A stretch of 64,000 nucleotides of DNA from Pseudomonas alkylphenolica (GTDB lineage: Bacteria > Pseudomonadota > Gammaproteobacteria > Pseudomonadales > Pseudomonadaceae): assembly GCF_000746525.1 (NCBI RefSeq), contig NZ_CP009048.1, positions 4,157,501-4,221,500 of the forward strand, read 5' to 3'. Of the stretch, positions 48,782 through 56,926 are shown piece after piece. The notes below the pieces were generated by a model, which saw only the letters and a list, made by a program, of their open reading frames with translations, searched no databases and was not told the origin of the DNA. Position 1 is the stretch's first letter. Every line of letters starts with the position of its first letter. Made by a program: the position numbers and the translations under genes.

Positions 48782-49138
48782 ATGAACGCCTTGAACCAAG
48801 CTCACTGCGAAGCCTGCCGTGCCGATGCTCCACAGGTCAGCGATGAAGAACTGCCGGTACTGATCAAGCAGATCCCGGATTGGAACATCGAAGTCCGTGA
48901 CGGCATCATGCAGCTGGAAAAAGTCTTCCTGTTCAAGAATTTCAAACACGCCCTGGCCTTCACCAACGCCGTCGGCGAGATCTCCGAAGCTGAAGGCCAT
49001 CACCCTGGCCTGCTGACCGAATGGGGCAAAGTCACCGTGACCTGGTGGAGCCACTCGATCAAAGGCCTGCACCGTAACGACTTCATCATGGCCGCGCGTA
49101 CCGACGAGGTCGCCAAAACCGCCGAAGGCCGCAAGTAA
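48782..49138 (+). CDS. phhB: Pterin-4a-carbinolamine dehydratase PhhB
   Basis: PhhB dehydrates the 4a-hydroxytetrahydropterin made by PhhA so the cofactor can be recycled. The 118-residue protein has the conserved [20 protein letters not shown] (about 74-93), with the catalytic His pair and a final His-Ser-Ile-Lys segment. The ATG at 48782 ([11 protein letters not shown]) fits the family; it lies 42 bases after phhA. Confidence 0.96.
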   Translation: MNALNQAHCEACRADAPQVSDEELPVLIKQIPDWNIEVRDGIMQLEKVFLFKNFKHALAFTNAVGEISEAEGHHPGLLTEWGKVTVTWWSHSIKGLHRNDFIMAARTDEVAKTAEGRK

Positions 49139-50331
49139 TGCACTTCAGCGCGATCGGGCGCGTACCCGGTGATCCGATTCTGGGGCTGATGGAGGCCTAC
49201 GCCAACGACAGCAACCCAGACAAGTTTGACCTGGGCGTGGGCGTCTTCAAGGACGCCCAGGGCCTGACGCCGATTCCAGCGGCGGTCAAACTCGCTGAAC
49301 AGCGCCTGCTCGACCAACAGTCGAGCAAGAGCTACGTCGGCGGCCATGGCGACGCTGACTTCGGTCGTCTGATCAGTGAACTGGTGCTGGGTAGCGGCTC
49401 GCCCCTGCTGGCCAGCAAACGCGCAGGCGCCACCCAGACACCGGGCGGCACCGGCGCCCTGCGCCTTGCCGCGGAGTTCATCGAACACTGCCTGCCGGGC
49501 CGCGGCATCTGGCTGAGCGATCCGACCTGGCCGATCCACGAAACCATCTTCGCCGGTGCCGGCCTCAAGGTCAGCCACTACCCTTACGTCGGTGCGGATA
49601 ACCGCCTCAACGTCAGCGGGATGCTAACCGCGCTGGAAGCGGCGCCCAAAGGCGACGTGGTGCTATTGCACGCCTGCTGCCACAACCCGACCGGCTTCGA
49701 CCTGTCCCAGGACGACTGGCGCGCAGTACTGGAAGTGGTCCGCCGCCGCGAGTTGCTGCCGCTGATTGACTTCGCCTACCAAGGCTTTGGCGATGGCCTG
49801 GAAGAAGATGCCTGGGCGGTACGGCTGTTTGCCGCTGAGCTGCCCGAACTGCTGATCACCAGCTCCTGCTCGAAAAACTTCGGCCTCTACCGTGACCGCA
49901 CCGGCGCCCTGCTGGTGTGCAGCGATGATGCCGAGAAGCTGCTGGATGTTCGCAGTCAACTGGCCCTGCTGGCGCGCAACCTGTGGTCAACGCCGCCGGA
50001 TCATGGCGCTGCGGTAGTCGCACAGATTCTCGGCGATGCCGCGCTCAAGCAGCTGTGGGTCGAAGAAGTCGAGGCCATGCGCCAGCGCATTGCCCAACTG
50101 CGGGTCGGGCTGGTCGAGGCACTGGCACCTCACGGCCTGAGCGAACGCTTTGCCCACATCGCCGCGCAACGCGGGATGTTCTCCTACACCGGCTTGTCGC
50201 CGGAGCAGGTCAAGCAACTGCGTGAGCGGCATAGCGTGTACATGGTCGGCACTGGCCGGGCGAACATCGCGGGTGCTGATGCGGCACGCCTTGACGCCCT
50301 GGCGGCAGCGATCGCTGACGTCTGTCGCTGA
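49138..50331 (+). CDS. phhC: Aromatic amino-acid aminotransferase PhhC (TyrB-like)
   Basis: PhhC transaminates tyrosine and phenylalanine with 2-oxoglutarate. The 397-residue class I PLP enzyme has GGTGALRLAAEFIE, HACCHNPTGFDLSQDDW (about 179-195), the PLP Asp-Tyr pair DFAYQGFGDG and the Schiff-base Lys in SSCSKNFGLYRDRTGA. Its ATG overlaps the phhB stop by one base (TAATG), so translation is coupled. A REP pair follows. Confidence 0.95.
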   Translation: MHFSAIGRVPGDPILGLMEAYANDSNPDKFDLGVGVFKDAQGLTPIPAAVKLAEQRLLDQQSSKSYVGGHGDADFGRLISELVLGSGSPLLASKRAGATQTPGGTGALRLAAEFIEHCLPGRGIWLSDPTWPIHETIFAGAGLKVSHYPYVGADNRLNVSGMLTALEAAPKGDVVLLHACCHNPTGFDLSQDDWRAVLEVVRRRELLPLIDFAYQGFGDGLEEDAWAVRLFAAELPELLITSSCSKNFGLYRDRTGALLVCSDDAEKLLDVRSQLALLARNLWSTPPDHGAAVVAQILGDAALKQLWVEEVEAMRQRIAQLRVGLVEALAPHGLSERFAHIAAQRGMFSYTGLSPEQVKQLRERHSVYMVGTGRANIAGADAARLDALAAAIADVCR

Positions 50332-50335
50332 AAAG

Positions 50336-50403
50336 CATCGCGGGGCAAGCCCGCTCCCACAGAGATCATACAAATCCTGTGGGAGCAGGCTTGCCCCGCG
50401 ATA
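50336..50403. repeat. REP pair
   Basis: Inverted REP units starting 5 bases after the phhC stop; the right arm has a GGGAGCAGGC variant. Confidence 0.92.
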
Positions 50404-50517
50404 GCCATTAAGCAGGAAAACTCATACTGTCATTCAGACTCCTGTATCCTGCACGAGCTTTTTACAAGCCATGCGCGCCTTGCGCAGCCTTTCCACACAC
50501 TTGCGAGGAACGACGAG

Positions 50518-50646
50518 ATGCATGAAATCCCGAATCTTCCCTTCCCAAGCCTGACCCCAGAAGAGCAGACACCTGCCACTCACAGCGCCGAACCAGCCCA
50601 GGCTGACCACGACGGCGACGAAACTTCCAGCGCCGACCAGGAATAA
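50518..50646 (+). CDS. Small acidic protein, 42 residues
   Basis: A short frame from the ATG at 50518, with GAGG at 50505-50508 as ribosome site. It encodes MHEIPNLPFPSLTPEEQTP followed by a Glu/Asp/Ala/Ser-rich tail ending SSADQE. There is no signal peptide or membrane segment; it should be disordered. Composition and the ribosome site suggest a real gene but I know no function. It is followed by an inverted-repeat element and converges on arfB. Confidence 0.55.
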   Translation: MHEIPNLPFPSLTPEEQTPATHSAEPAQADHDGDETSSADQE

Positions 50647-50660
50647 CCGCGCAACCGTCA

Positions 50661-50717
50661 GACTGTGTGAAAACGGCTGATGCAGGGACTACCCCGTCAA
50701 CGCGTTTTCACACCGTC
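50661..50717. repeat. 57-base inverted-repeat element
   Basis: GACTGTGTGAAAACG (50661-50675) and CGTTTTCACACCGTC (50703-50717) are inverted copies matching at 14 of 15 bases around a 27-base loop. It is not a REP and has no T-run. From memory, TGTGTGAAAACG-type ends resemble terminal repeats of some Pseudomonas insertion sequences, so a minimal MITE-like remnant is one reading; a convergent terminator or protein site is another. Confidence 0.5.
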
Positions 50718-50746
50718 AAGAATTCCCCGCCAACACTCTCCACGCC

Positions 50747-51160
50747 TCAGTAATCGACCTTGCCGCGTCCGGCCTTGATCGTTCCACGCTTGCTCTTGGT
50801 GTCCAGCCGCCGGGTTTTCGAACCCAATGTCGGGCGGGTCGGACGTCGCGCCTTCTCCACCTTGACCGCCGCCAGGATCAACTCACGCAAGCGCTCCAGG
50901 GCATCTGTGCGGTTCTGCTCCTGAGTGCGGTATTGCTGAGCCTTGATGATGATCACCCCGTCACGGGTAATGCGACTGTCGCGCAACGCCAGCAAGCGCT
51001 CTTTGTAGAACGGCGGCAAGGATGAGGCCTGAGTATCGAAACGCAGGTGCATGGCACTGGAGACCTTGTTGACGTTCTGCCCACCTGCCCCCTGGGCGCG
51101 GATAGCCGTCAGCTCGATTTCCTGGTCGGGGATGTGCACGGAATTGGAAATGATCAACAT
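50747..51160 (-). CDS. arfB: Alternative ribosome-rescue factor ArfB (YaeJ)
   Basis: ArfB frees ribosomes stalled on non-stop mRNA by hydrolysing peptidyl-tRNA. The 137-residue protein has the release-factor GGQ motif in [20 protein letters not shown] (about 24-43) and the basic C-terminal tail (about 100-137; many Lys/Arg, [16 protein letters not shown]) that enters the mRNA channel. It has normal family length and stands alone. Confidence 0.95.
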   Translation of the reverse strand: MLIISNSVHIPDQEIELTAIRAQGAGGQNVNKVSSAMHLRFDTQASSLPPFYKERLLALRDSRITRDGVIIIKAQQYRTQEQNRTDALERLRELILAAVKVEKARRPTRPTLGSKTRRLDTKSKRGTIKAGRGKVDY

Positions 51161-51209
51161 GGGTCACAGGCCTGATAAGGCCATGAGGATACCGCAAAAA
51201 CAAAAAGCC

Positions 51210-51282
51210 CAGTGGGAGCGAGCTTGCCTCGCGATGTGATTGAGTAGAAAACCACTATCGCGGGCAAGCCCGCTCCCACCGG
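51210..51282. repeat. REP pair (diverged)
   Basis: Inverted REP units with several substitutions (GGGAGCGAGCTTGCCTCGCG on the left arm) between arfB and aroP. Confidence 0.88.
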
Positions 51283-51302
51283 GCTTGTACATTACTCAGG
51301 TC

Positions 51303-52718
51303 TTACTTGGCAGCAGGATTTGCCTCGGACATACGGGCCTGGCGATTGTTCTTCAGGCCGTAGCAGGCAAACATCACCACCAGCCACACCGGAATCGCGT
51401 ACACCGATATCTGGATGCCTGGAATCTGCAGCATGATACCCAGAATCAGCACCACAAAGGCCAGGACGACGTAGTTGCCGTAGGGGTACCACAGCGCCTT
51501 GAACAGCGGCTTCTGGCCAGTCTTGTCCATGTGCTGGCGGAACTTCAGGTGCGAGTAGCTGATCATCGCCCAGTTGATCACCAGGGCCGCCACTACCAGC
51601 GACATCAGCAGCTCAAGCGCATGCTGCGGGATGAAGTAGTTGAGCAGCACGGCCACCAGGGTCACGGCCGCCGACGCCAGGATCGAACGTACCGGCACAC
51701 CGCGTTTGTCGATCTTCGCCAGGCCGGCCGGGGCATCGCCCTGCTCAGCCATGCCGTAGAGCATGCGGGCGTTGCAGTAGGTGCCGCTGTTGTACACCGA
51801 CAGCGCCGCAGTCAAGACCACGAAGTTGAGGATGTGCGCAGCAACATCGCTACCCAGCAGCGAGAACACCTGCACGAACGGGCTGGCGCCATAGGTGCCA
51901 CCGGAGGCATCGAGGCTGGCTACCAGGCTGTCCCACGGAGTCAGCGACAGCAGCACCACCAGGGCACCGATGTAGAAAATCAGGATACGGTAGATCACCT
52001 GGTTGATCGCTTTCGGGATCACGGTTTTCGGCTTGTCGGCTTCTGCTGCGGTGAAACCGAGCATTTCCAGACCGCCGAAGGAGAACATGATGATCGCCAG
52101 AGCCATGACCAGGCCGCTCACCCCGTTAGGGAAGAAACCGCCATGCTCCCACAGGTTGCTCACCGAAGCCTGCGGACCGCCGCTACCGCTGACCAGCATG
52201 TAGCTGCCCAGGGCAATCATGCCGACGATAGCCAGGACCTTGATGATCGCGAACCAGAACTCGGCCTCGCCGAACACTTTGACGTTGGCCAGGTTGATCG
52301 CGTTGATCAGGATGAAGAAGGCTGCAGCCGAGGCCCAGGTCGGGATCTCCGGCCACCAGTAGTGTACGTACTTGCCGACGGCGGTCAGCTCCGACATACC
52401 GACCAGGATGTACAGCACCCAGCAGTTCCAACCGGACAGGAAGCCAGCGAAACCGCCCCAGTATTTGTGGGCAAAGTGACTGAAGGAACCTGCCACCGGC
52501 TCTTCGACGATCATCTCGCCAAGCTGGCGCATGATCATGAAGGCGATGAAGCCACAGATCGCATAGCCGAGAATCATCGACGGGCCCGCCGACTTCATCA
52601 CCCCGGCCGATCCGAGAAACAACCCGGTACCAATTGCACCGCCCAGGGCGATCAACTGGATATGGCGATTTTTCAGGCCGCGTTTCAGCTCGCCTGAATG
52701 CGTGTTTTGTCCACTCAT
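51303..52718 (-). CDS. aroP: Aromatic amino-acid permease AroP
   Basis: AroP is a proton-coupled APC-family permease for Phe, Tyr and Trp. The 471-residue protein has twelve predicted membrane helices and the family motif ALGGAIGTGLFLGSAGVMKS at about residues 24-43. GEMIVEEPVAGSFSHFAHKY follows near the third helix. I chose the ATG at 52718 (MSGQNTHSGELK) because AGGTGA lies 9 bases upstream; in-frame ATGs at 52736 and 52766 lack one. It serves the same substrates as the nearby phh genes. Its upstream region (52719-53300) is unusually long. Confidence 0.92.
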   Translation of the reverse strand: MSGQNTHSGELKRGLKNRHIQLIALGGAIGTGLFLGSAGVMKSAGPSMILGYAICGFIAFMIMRQLGEMIVEEPVAGSFSHFAHKYWGGFAGFLSGWNCWVLYILVGMSELTAVGKYVHYWWPEIPTWASAAAFFILINAINLANVKVFGEAEFWFAIIKVLAIVGMIALGSYMLVSGSGGPQASVSNLWEHGGFFPNGVSGLVMALAIIMFSFGGLEMLGFTAAEADKPKTVIPKAINQVIYRILIFYIGALVVLLSLTPWDSLVASLDASGGTYGASPFVQVFSLLGSDVAAHILNFVVLTAALSVYNSGTYCNARMLYGMAEQGDAPAGLAKIDKRGVPVRSILASAAVTLVAVLLNYFIPQHALELLMSLVVAALVINWAMISYSHLKFRQHMDKTGQKPLFKALWYPYGNYVVLAFVVLILGIMLQIPGIQISVYAIPVWLVVMFACYGLKNNRQARMSEANPAAK

Positions 52719-52855
52719 GAACGAAGTCACCTGCATTGTTTTTATCTGTGACGGAATCGGACCCACCGCGCTCGTGGCGCAGCGGAATTAACAAGGTGGT
52801 TACCTTGAGGATCTTGGCCAACTGCTGCCCATCCAGGGCAAACGCCGTGGGTAAA

Positions 52856-53026
52856 TCAGCCGGGTGTCAGCAAGAGTGCGCGGTACGCATTGGGGTCACA
52901 GGTAAAACGCGGCGCATTGTATACCCCTGCAGACGCGCAGGGGTCAACACGTTGCGTGATTGTCTGATGACAAAACGCACCGTTCCTGAGGAAAGAATGA
53001 AGCCTGGGAGGGTAATCGGCGTACAT
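52856..53026 (-). CDS. Possible 56-residue ORF upstream of aroP
   Basis: From the ATG at 53026, with GGAGG four bases upstream, a frame runs for 56 codons; it begins MYADYPPRLHSFLRNGAF, with four aromatic residues in the first 18. The rest has no recognisable domain. It could be a leader peptide acting on aroP, but it also overlaps the candidate aroP promoter at 52918-52947, so it may be spurious. Confidence 0.25.
   Translation of the reverse strand: MYADYPPRLHSFLRNGAFCHQTITQRVDPCASAGVYNAPRFTCDPNAYRALLLTPG
52918..52947 (-). promoter_or_regulatory. Candidate sigma70 promoter of aroP with a palindromic spacer
   Basis: On the minus strand TTGACC and TATACA are 18 bases apart. The spacer region is nearly all a perfect inverted repeat, CCCCTGC-GCGTCT-GCAGGGG (52924-52943), as expected of a repressor operator. 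The leader to the aroP ATG would be about 190 bases. Confidence 0.5.
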
Positions 53027-53224
53027 GGCGCCTCCATTTGTTCTTATTGAATGCCCGGCTCTCCGGCCCGGCTTTGCACACGGCAATGGCACCCATCTCA
53101 CCGTTCCCGAGGGTTGCGGGCAAGCACTTGACGTGTACGTAAATCGCACTGGGCCGGGCTTTGCGGCAAGTTCTGTTTACAGCGGCGGCAGATCCCGGAA
53201 ACCACCTTGCGGGGCGGGCGGCTT

Positions 53225-53242
53225 TGTAACGATTTATTTACG
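53225..53242. promoter_or_regulatory. PhhR-like box far upstream of aroP
   Basis: TGTAACGATTTATTTACG fits TGTAAA-N6-TTTACA with two mismatches. It lies 507 bases upstream of aroP, after the rluB terminator, so aroP is the only plausible target. Confidence 0.55.
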
Positions 53243-53267
53243 TGGCGGTTTAAAAACTTTCCAGTGC

Positions 53268-53300
53268 TTACAGAGACGTCTGTAACACACGGTTTTTACA
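53268..53300. promoter_or_regulatory. Overlapping TGTAA-type inverted repeats upstream of aroP
   Basis: TTACAGA-GACG-TCTGTAA (53268-53285) is a perfect seven-base inverted repeat. It overlaps TGTAAC-N8-TTTACA (53281-53300). With the box at 53225-53242 this makes three TyrR-like elements in 76 bases. Confidence 0.45.
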
Positions 53301-53303
53301 GAC

Positions 53304-53335
53304 AAAAAAAAGCCAACCCGAAGGTTGGCTTTTTT
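53304..53335. terminator. Terminator after rluB
   Basis: AGCCAACC (53311-53318) pairs with GGTTGGCT (53323-53330) between A7 and T5 runs. It lies just beyond the REP pair that follows rluB. Confidence 0.9.
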
Positions 53336-53340
53336 CACAC

Positions 53341-53414
53341 GGTGGGAGCGGGTTTACCCCGCGATTGCGATTTATCAGTTACATCGCATCGCGGGGCAAG
53401 CCCGCTCCCACAGG
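53341..53414. repeat. REP pair abutting the rluB stop codon
   Basis: Inverted REP units end at 53414, the base next to the rluB stop (53415-53417). The left arm carries GGGTTTACCCCGCG, a compensated variant of the stem. Confidence 0.9.
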
Positions 53415-54518
53415 TTACGGGCGAGGCTTGTTGCGGGTGCTGCCTGGACGCTTGGGGGCCGGCTTGCCACGCTTGTTCATCTCGCTCGGACGTTCCGCCA
53501 CGGTGCTGCGGCCACGGCCGGTGTCCTTGCGCGGTGCTTCGCCACGAGGCTGGCGAGCCGGACGTTCGGCTTCAGCACCACGCGGTTGACGGGCCGGACG
53601 CTCGGCTGCAGCTGCACCTTCCTGAGCCGGACGCAGGGTACGCACGCGCTCACCACGACCCAGCGGACGGGTGGACTTGCGCTGCAGACGCTCCAGTTTG
53701 TCCTTGGACTTGTGGTTCAGGACTGGCATCGACACCGGGGTCAGACCAACTTCAGCCGCGAGGATGTCGACTTCCTGCTGGCTCATTTCGCGCCAGCGGC
53801 CCATCGGCAGGTCGGAGTTGAGGAACACCGGACCAAAACGCACGCGCTTCAGGCGGCTGACCACCAGGCCCTGGGATTCCCACAGGCGACGCACTTCACG
53901 GTTACGGCCTTCCATCACCACACAGTGGTACCAGTGGTTGAAGCCTTCGCCACCAGGCGCTTCCTGGATATCGGTGAAACGCGCAGGGCCATCTTCGAGC
54001 ACGACACCGGCCTTGAGGCGGGCAATCATGTCTTCGTCGACTTCACCACGCACACGCACCGCGTACTCACGGTCCATTTCGTAGGAAGGATGCATCAGAC
54101 GGTTGGCCAGCTCACCGTCAGTGGTGAACATCAGCAGGCCGGTGGTGTTGATGTCCAGGCGACCGATGTTGATCCAGCGGCCTTCTTTCGGCCGTGGCAG
54201 GCGGTCGAACACGGTCGGACGGCCTTCCGGGTCGTCGCGAGTGCAGATCTCGCCATCGGGTTTGTTGTACATGATCACCCGGCGCACGGTCTCGGCGGAC
54301 TCTTCGCGCTTGATCAGGCGGCCATCGACGGAAATCGCATCATGCAGATCGACGCGCTGACCCAGGGTGGCATCCACGCCGTTGACCTTGATCCGGCCCT
54401 GGCTGATCCAGGCCTCGACGTCACGACGCGAACCCACGCCGATACGTGCGAGAACTTTTTGCAGTTTCTCGCCTGATGGCGGCAATGGCTGGGTTTCTTG
54501 CAGGTCTTTGTCACTCAT
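53415..54518 (-). CDS. rluB: 23S rRNA pseudouridine synthase RluB
   Basis: RluB makes pseudouridine 2605 (E. coli numbering) of 23S rRNA. The 367-residue protein has an S4 RNA-binding domain (about 17-65; KVLARIGVGSRRDVEAWIS) and the RsuA-type catalytic domain with Asp in IGRLDINTTGLLMFTTDGEL (about 119-138). The C-terminal tail (about 285-367) is Arg/Pro/Ala-rich with the repeat AERPARQPRG twice. The ATG at 54518 (MSDKDLQETQ) was preferred to a frame opening at 54572. It is downstream of scpA/scpB. Confidence 0.93.
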   Translation of the reverse strand: MSDKDLQETQPLPPSGEKLQKVLARIGVGSRRDVEAWISQGRIKVNGVDATLGQRVDLHDAISVDGRLIKREESAETVRRVIMYNKPDGEICTRDDPEGRPTVFDRLPRPKEGRWINIGRLDINTTGLLMFTTDGELANRLMHPSYEMDREYAVRVRGEVDEDMIARLKAGVVLEDGPARFTDIQEAPGGEGFNHWYHCVVMEGRNREVRRLWESQGLVVSRLKRVRFGPVFLNSDLPMGRWREMSQQEVDILAAEVGLTPVSMPVLNHKSKDKLERLQRKSTRPLGRGERVRTLRPAQEGAAAAERPARQPRGAEAERPARQPRGEAPRKDTGRGRSTVAERPSEMNKRGKPAPKRPGSTRNKPRP

Positions 54519-54668
54519 GCTGGGCACCTCCCGGTGTAAGTATTGAAAGCTGATTGGGCGAACAAGCGCCAAAAAGGTCGCGAATCATACGCTGATCACG
54601 CGCCGAGCGCACCTGAGACTAGTTGAAATTCTCCAGGTCGACGGTTATTTCTGCCCGAAGGCCAAAGC

Positions 54669-55442
54669 TCACTGCCTTGGCGTTTCGGGCTCCGGATCAA
54701 GAGCCTCGGCGTCTTCAGCCGCAGGTTCTTCCTCCAGCAAGTCGTCAAAGTCAGTCTTGAGGCCCTCCTCCATGGAGTCGAGCTCGACCAACAGGCTACG
54801 GAAGCTGGTTTCTTCCTTGGGCTCCTGCGGCTCAGCGCTTTCATCGGCGAGGGCCTGCAGATGGGCCGGCACCGGAGCATCATCCAGTTCCAGCACCGGC
54901 TCCGGTTCCATTTCGCGCAGATCGGCCAGGGCCGGCAGATCATCGAGGTTCTTCAGGTTGAAATGATCGAGGAAGGCCTTGGTGGTGGCGAACATCGCCG
55001 GCTTGCCCGGCACCTCACGGTAGCCAACGATGCGGATCCATTCACGTTCGAGCAGGGTCTTGACGATATTGGTGTTGACTGCCACACCTCGCACGTCTTC
55101 GATTTCGCCGCGGGTGATGGGCTGACGGTAGGCGATCAGGGCCATGGTCTCCAGCAGCGCGCGGGAGTAACGCTGCGGTCGCTCTTCCCACAAACGGCCT
55201 ACCCAGGGGGCGTAGTCTTCACGAATTTGCAGGCGATAGCCCGACGCCACCTCCTTGAGTTCGAAAGCGCGGCCGTTGCAGGACTTGCGCAACACTTCCA
55301 GGGCTTTCTTGAACACGGCAGGTTCGGGGCGCTCGGCTTCTTCGAACAGCTCGAACAGCCGCTCCAGCGATTGCGGTTTTCCCGAGGCCAGCAAAAAGGC
55401 TTCAAGCAGGGGCGCCAGGTCGCGCGGATCATTCAGGTTCAT
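54669..55442 (-). CDS. scpB: Chromosome segregation/condensation protein ScpB
   Basis: ScpB is the winged-helix dimer that joins ScpA and SMC in bacterial condensin. The 257-residue product has two winged-helix domains (about 5-85 and 90-170; ALLETMALIAYRQPITRGEI is the family hallmark). A long acidic C-terminal tail (about 190-257) is rich in Glu/Asp/Pro. The ATG at 55442 (MNLNDPRDLAP) is used; a GTG at 55460 overlaps the scpA stop as GTGA and is an alternative. Confidence 0.93.
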   Translation of the reverse strand: MNLNDPRDLAPLLEAFLLASGKPQSLERLFELFEEAERPEPAVFKKALEVLRKSCNGRAFELKEVASGYRLQIREDYAPWVGRLWEERPQRYSRALLETMALIAYRQPITRGEIEDVRGVAVNTNIVKTLLEREWIRIVGYREVPGKPAMFATTKAFLDHFNLKNLDDLPALADLREMEPEPVLELDDAPVPAHLQALADESAEPQEPKEETSFRSLLVELDSMEEGLKTDFDDLLEEEPAAEDAEALDPEPETPRQ

Positions 55443-55456
55443 GGCGTTGCTCGTTG

Positions 55457-56287
55457 TCACTCAGCCCGGGCGCGGACGTGGATCGGCGCGAAGGGCTCAT
55501 TTTGCACCAGTTCGATCAAGGATTCCTTCACCAGTTCAAGAATTGCCATGAAGGTCACCACCACGCCCAGTTTGCCTTCCTCGGCAGTAAACAGCTCGAC
55601 GAACGGCACAAAGCCACCGCCCTTGAGGCGTTCGAGCACTTCACTCATGCGCTCGCGGGTCGATAATGCCTCACGGCTGATCTGATGACTTTCGAACAGA
55701 TCGCCGCGGCGCAGCACCTCGGCCATCGACATCAGCAGCTCTTCCAGGCTGACTTCCGGCAACAGTTTGCGCGCCTTGGCCTGGGGTGCATCGAGGCGCG
55801 GCACGATGATCTCGCGGCCGACCCGGCTGAGGCCATCAATGCCCTCGGCCGCGGCCTTGAAGCGCTCATACTCCTGCAGGCGGCGAATCAGTTCGGCACG
55901 CGGATCACCCTCCTCTTCCTCGATCTCGGCCGATCGCGGCAAGAGCATGCGCGACTTGATCTCCGCCAGCATCGCCGCCATCACCAGATACTCGGCCGCC
56001 AGCTCCAGGCGCACGGTCTTCATCAACTCGACATACCCCATGTACTGACGGGTGATCTCGGCCACGGGAATATCGAGGATGTCGACGTTCTGCTTGCGGA
56101 TCAGGTAGAGCAACAGGTCCAGCGGCCCCTCGAAGGCTTCGAGGAACACTTCCAGGGCGTCCGGTGGAATGTACAGGTCCACCGGCATTTCGGTCATGGC
56201 CTCGCCATAGACCAGCACCAGTGGCAGTTCCTGCTGGGCGCCTGCTTGCGGATCGCTGTTCGGCCCGGTGCTGGATGCCTGGCTCAC
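55457..56287 (-). CDS. scpA: Segregation and condensation protein ScpA
   Basis: ScpA is the kleisin that bridges SMC heads. The 276-residue protein has the N-terminal kleisin motif FLEAFEGPLDLLLYLIRKQN (about 48-67) with DILDIPVAEITRQYM. A central acidic region and a C-terminal winged helix (about 205-265; TFMAILELVKESLIELVQ) follow. The GTG start at 56287 overlaps the stop of the upstream yciO-like gene as GTGA; a later ATG (MTEMPVDLYIPP) is possible. Confidence 0.93.
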   Translation of the reverse strand: MSQASSTGPNSDPQAGAQQELPLVLVYGEAMTEMPVDLYIPPDALEVFLEAFEGPLDLLLYLIRKQNVDILDIPVAEITRQYMGYVELMKTVRLELAAEYLVMAAMLAEIKSRMLLPRSAEIEEEEGDPRAELIRRLQEYERFKAAAEGIDGLSRVGREIIVPRLDAPQAKARKLLPEVSLEELLMSMAEVLRRGDLFESHQISREALSTRERMSEVLERLKGGGFVPFVELFTAEEGKLGVVVTFMAILELVKESLIELVQNEPFAPIHVRARAE

Positions 56288-56913
56288 GCTTCAACCAGAA
56301 ACGGTGCCGGATCACCGCAACCGACGCGGATCACCTCAGGTTCATCGCCACTCAAGTCAACCACGGTGGACGCCTTGAGGTCGCCGTAGCCGCCGTCGAT
56401 GATCAGGTCTACCTGCTTCTCCAGGCGTTCGCGAATCTCATAAGGGTCAGTCATGGGCTCTTCATCGCCCGGCAGGATCAAGCTGACGCTCATCAGCGGC
56501 TCGCCAAGCTCTTCGAGCAATGCGAGCAAAATCGGGTTCTGCGGCACACGCAAGCCAATCGTGCGGCGTTTTTCGTGCAGCAGCAGCCGCGGCACTTCGC
56601 GGGTGCCGTTGAGAATGAAGGTGTAGGGGCCAGGAATGTGCGCCTTGAGCAGCCGGAAGATCCCCGTATCGATCTTGGCGAACAGGCCCATTTGCGACAG
56701 GTCGCAGCAAATCAGCGTGAAGTTGTGGTTCTTGTCCAGTTGTCGCAGGCGACGGACCCGCTCCACGGCGTTTTTGTCACCAATCTGACAACCCAGCGCG
56801 TAGGAGGAATCGGTGGGATAGACAACCACGCCCCCCTTGCGAATGATTTCGACCGCCTGCTTGATCAGGCGCGGTTGCGGGTTTTCCGCATGAATCTGGA
56901 AAAACTGACTCAC
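56284..56913 (-). CDS. yciO: YciO/Sua5/YrdC-family protein
   Basis: A 209-residue member of the Sua5-YciO-YrdC fold, related to enzymes that make threonylcarbamoyl-AMP for the t6A tRNA modification. YciO proteins are homologous but their role is less clear. The nucleotide-site segment GGVVVYPTDSSYALGCQIGD (about 27-46) and NFTLICCDLSQMG are clear. The GTG start at 56913 (MSQFFQIHAE) has GGAAGAG just upstream and matches the family; the frame itself extends to 57072. It overlaps scpA by 4 bases. Confidence 0.9.
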   Translation of the reverse strand: MSQFFQIHAENPQPRLIKQAVEIIRKGGVVVYPTDSSYALGCQIGDKNAVERVRRLRQLDKNHNFTLICCDLSQMGLFAKIDTGIFRLLKAHIPGPYTFILNGTREVPRLLLHEKRRTIGLRVPQNPILLALLEELGEPLMSVSLILPGDEEPMTDPYEIRERLEKQVDLIIDGGYGDLKASTVVDLSGDEPEVIRVGCGDPAPFLVEA

Positions 56914-56926
56914 ATTCTCTTCCTGT

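Noticed and set aside
53025..53285. 86-codon plus-strand ORF upstream of rluB and aroP
   Set aside because: No domain and no ribosome site; it runs through the regulatory-looking boxes.
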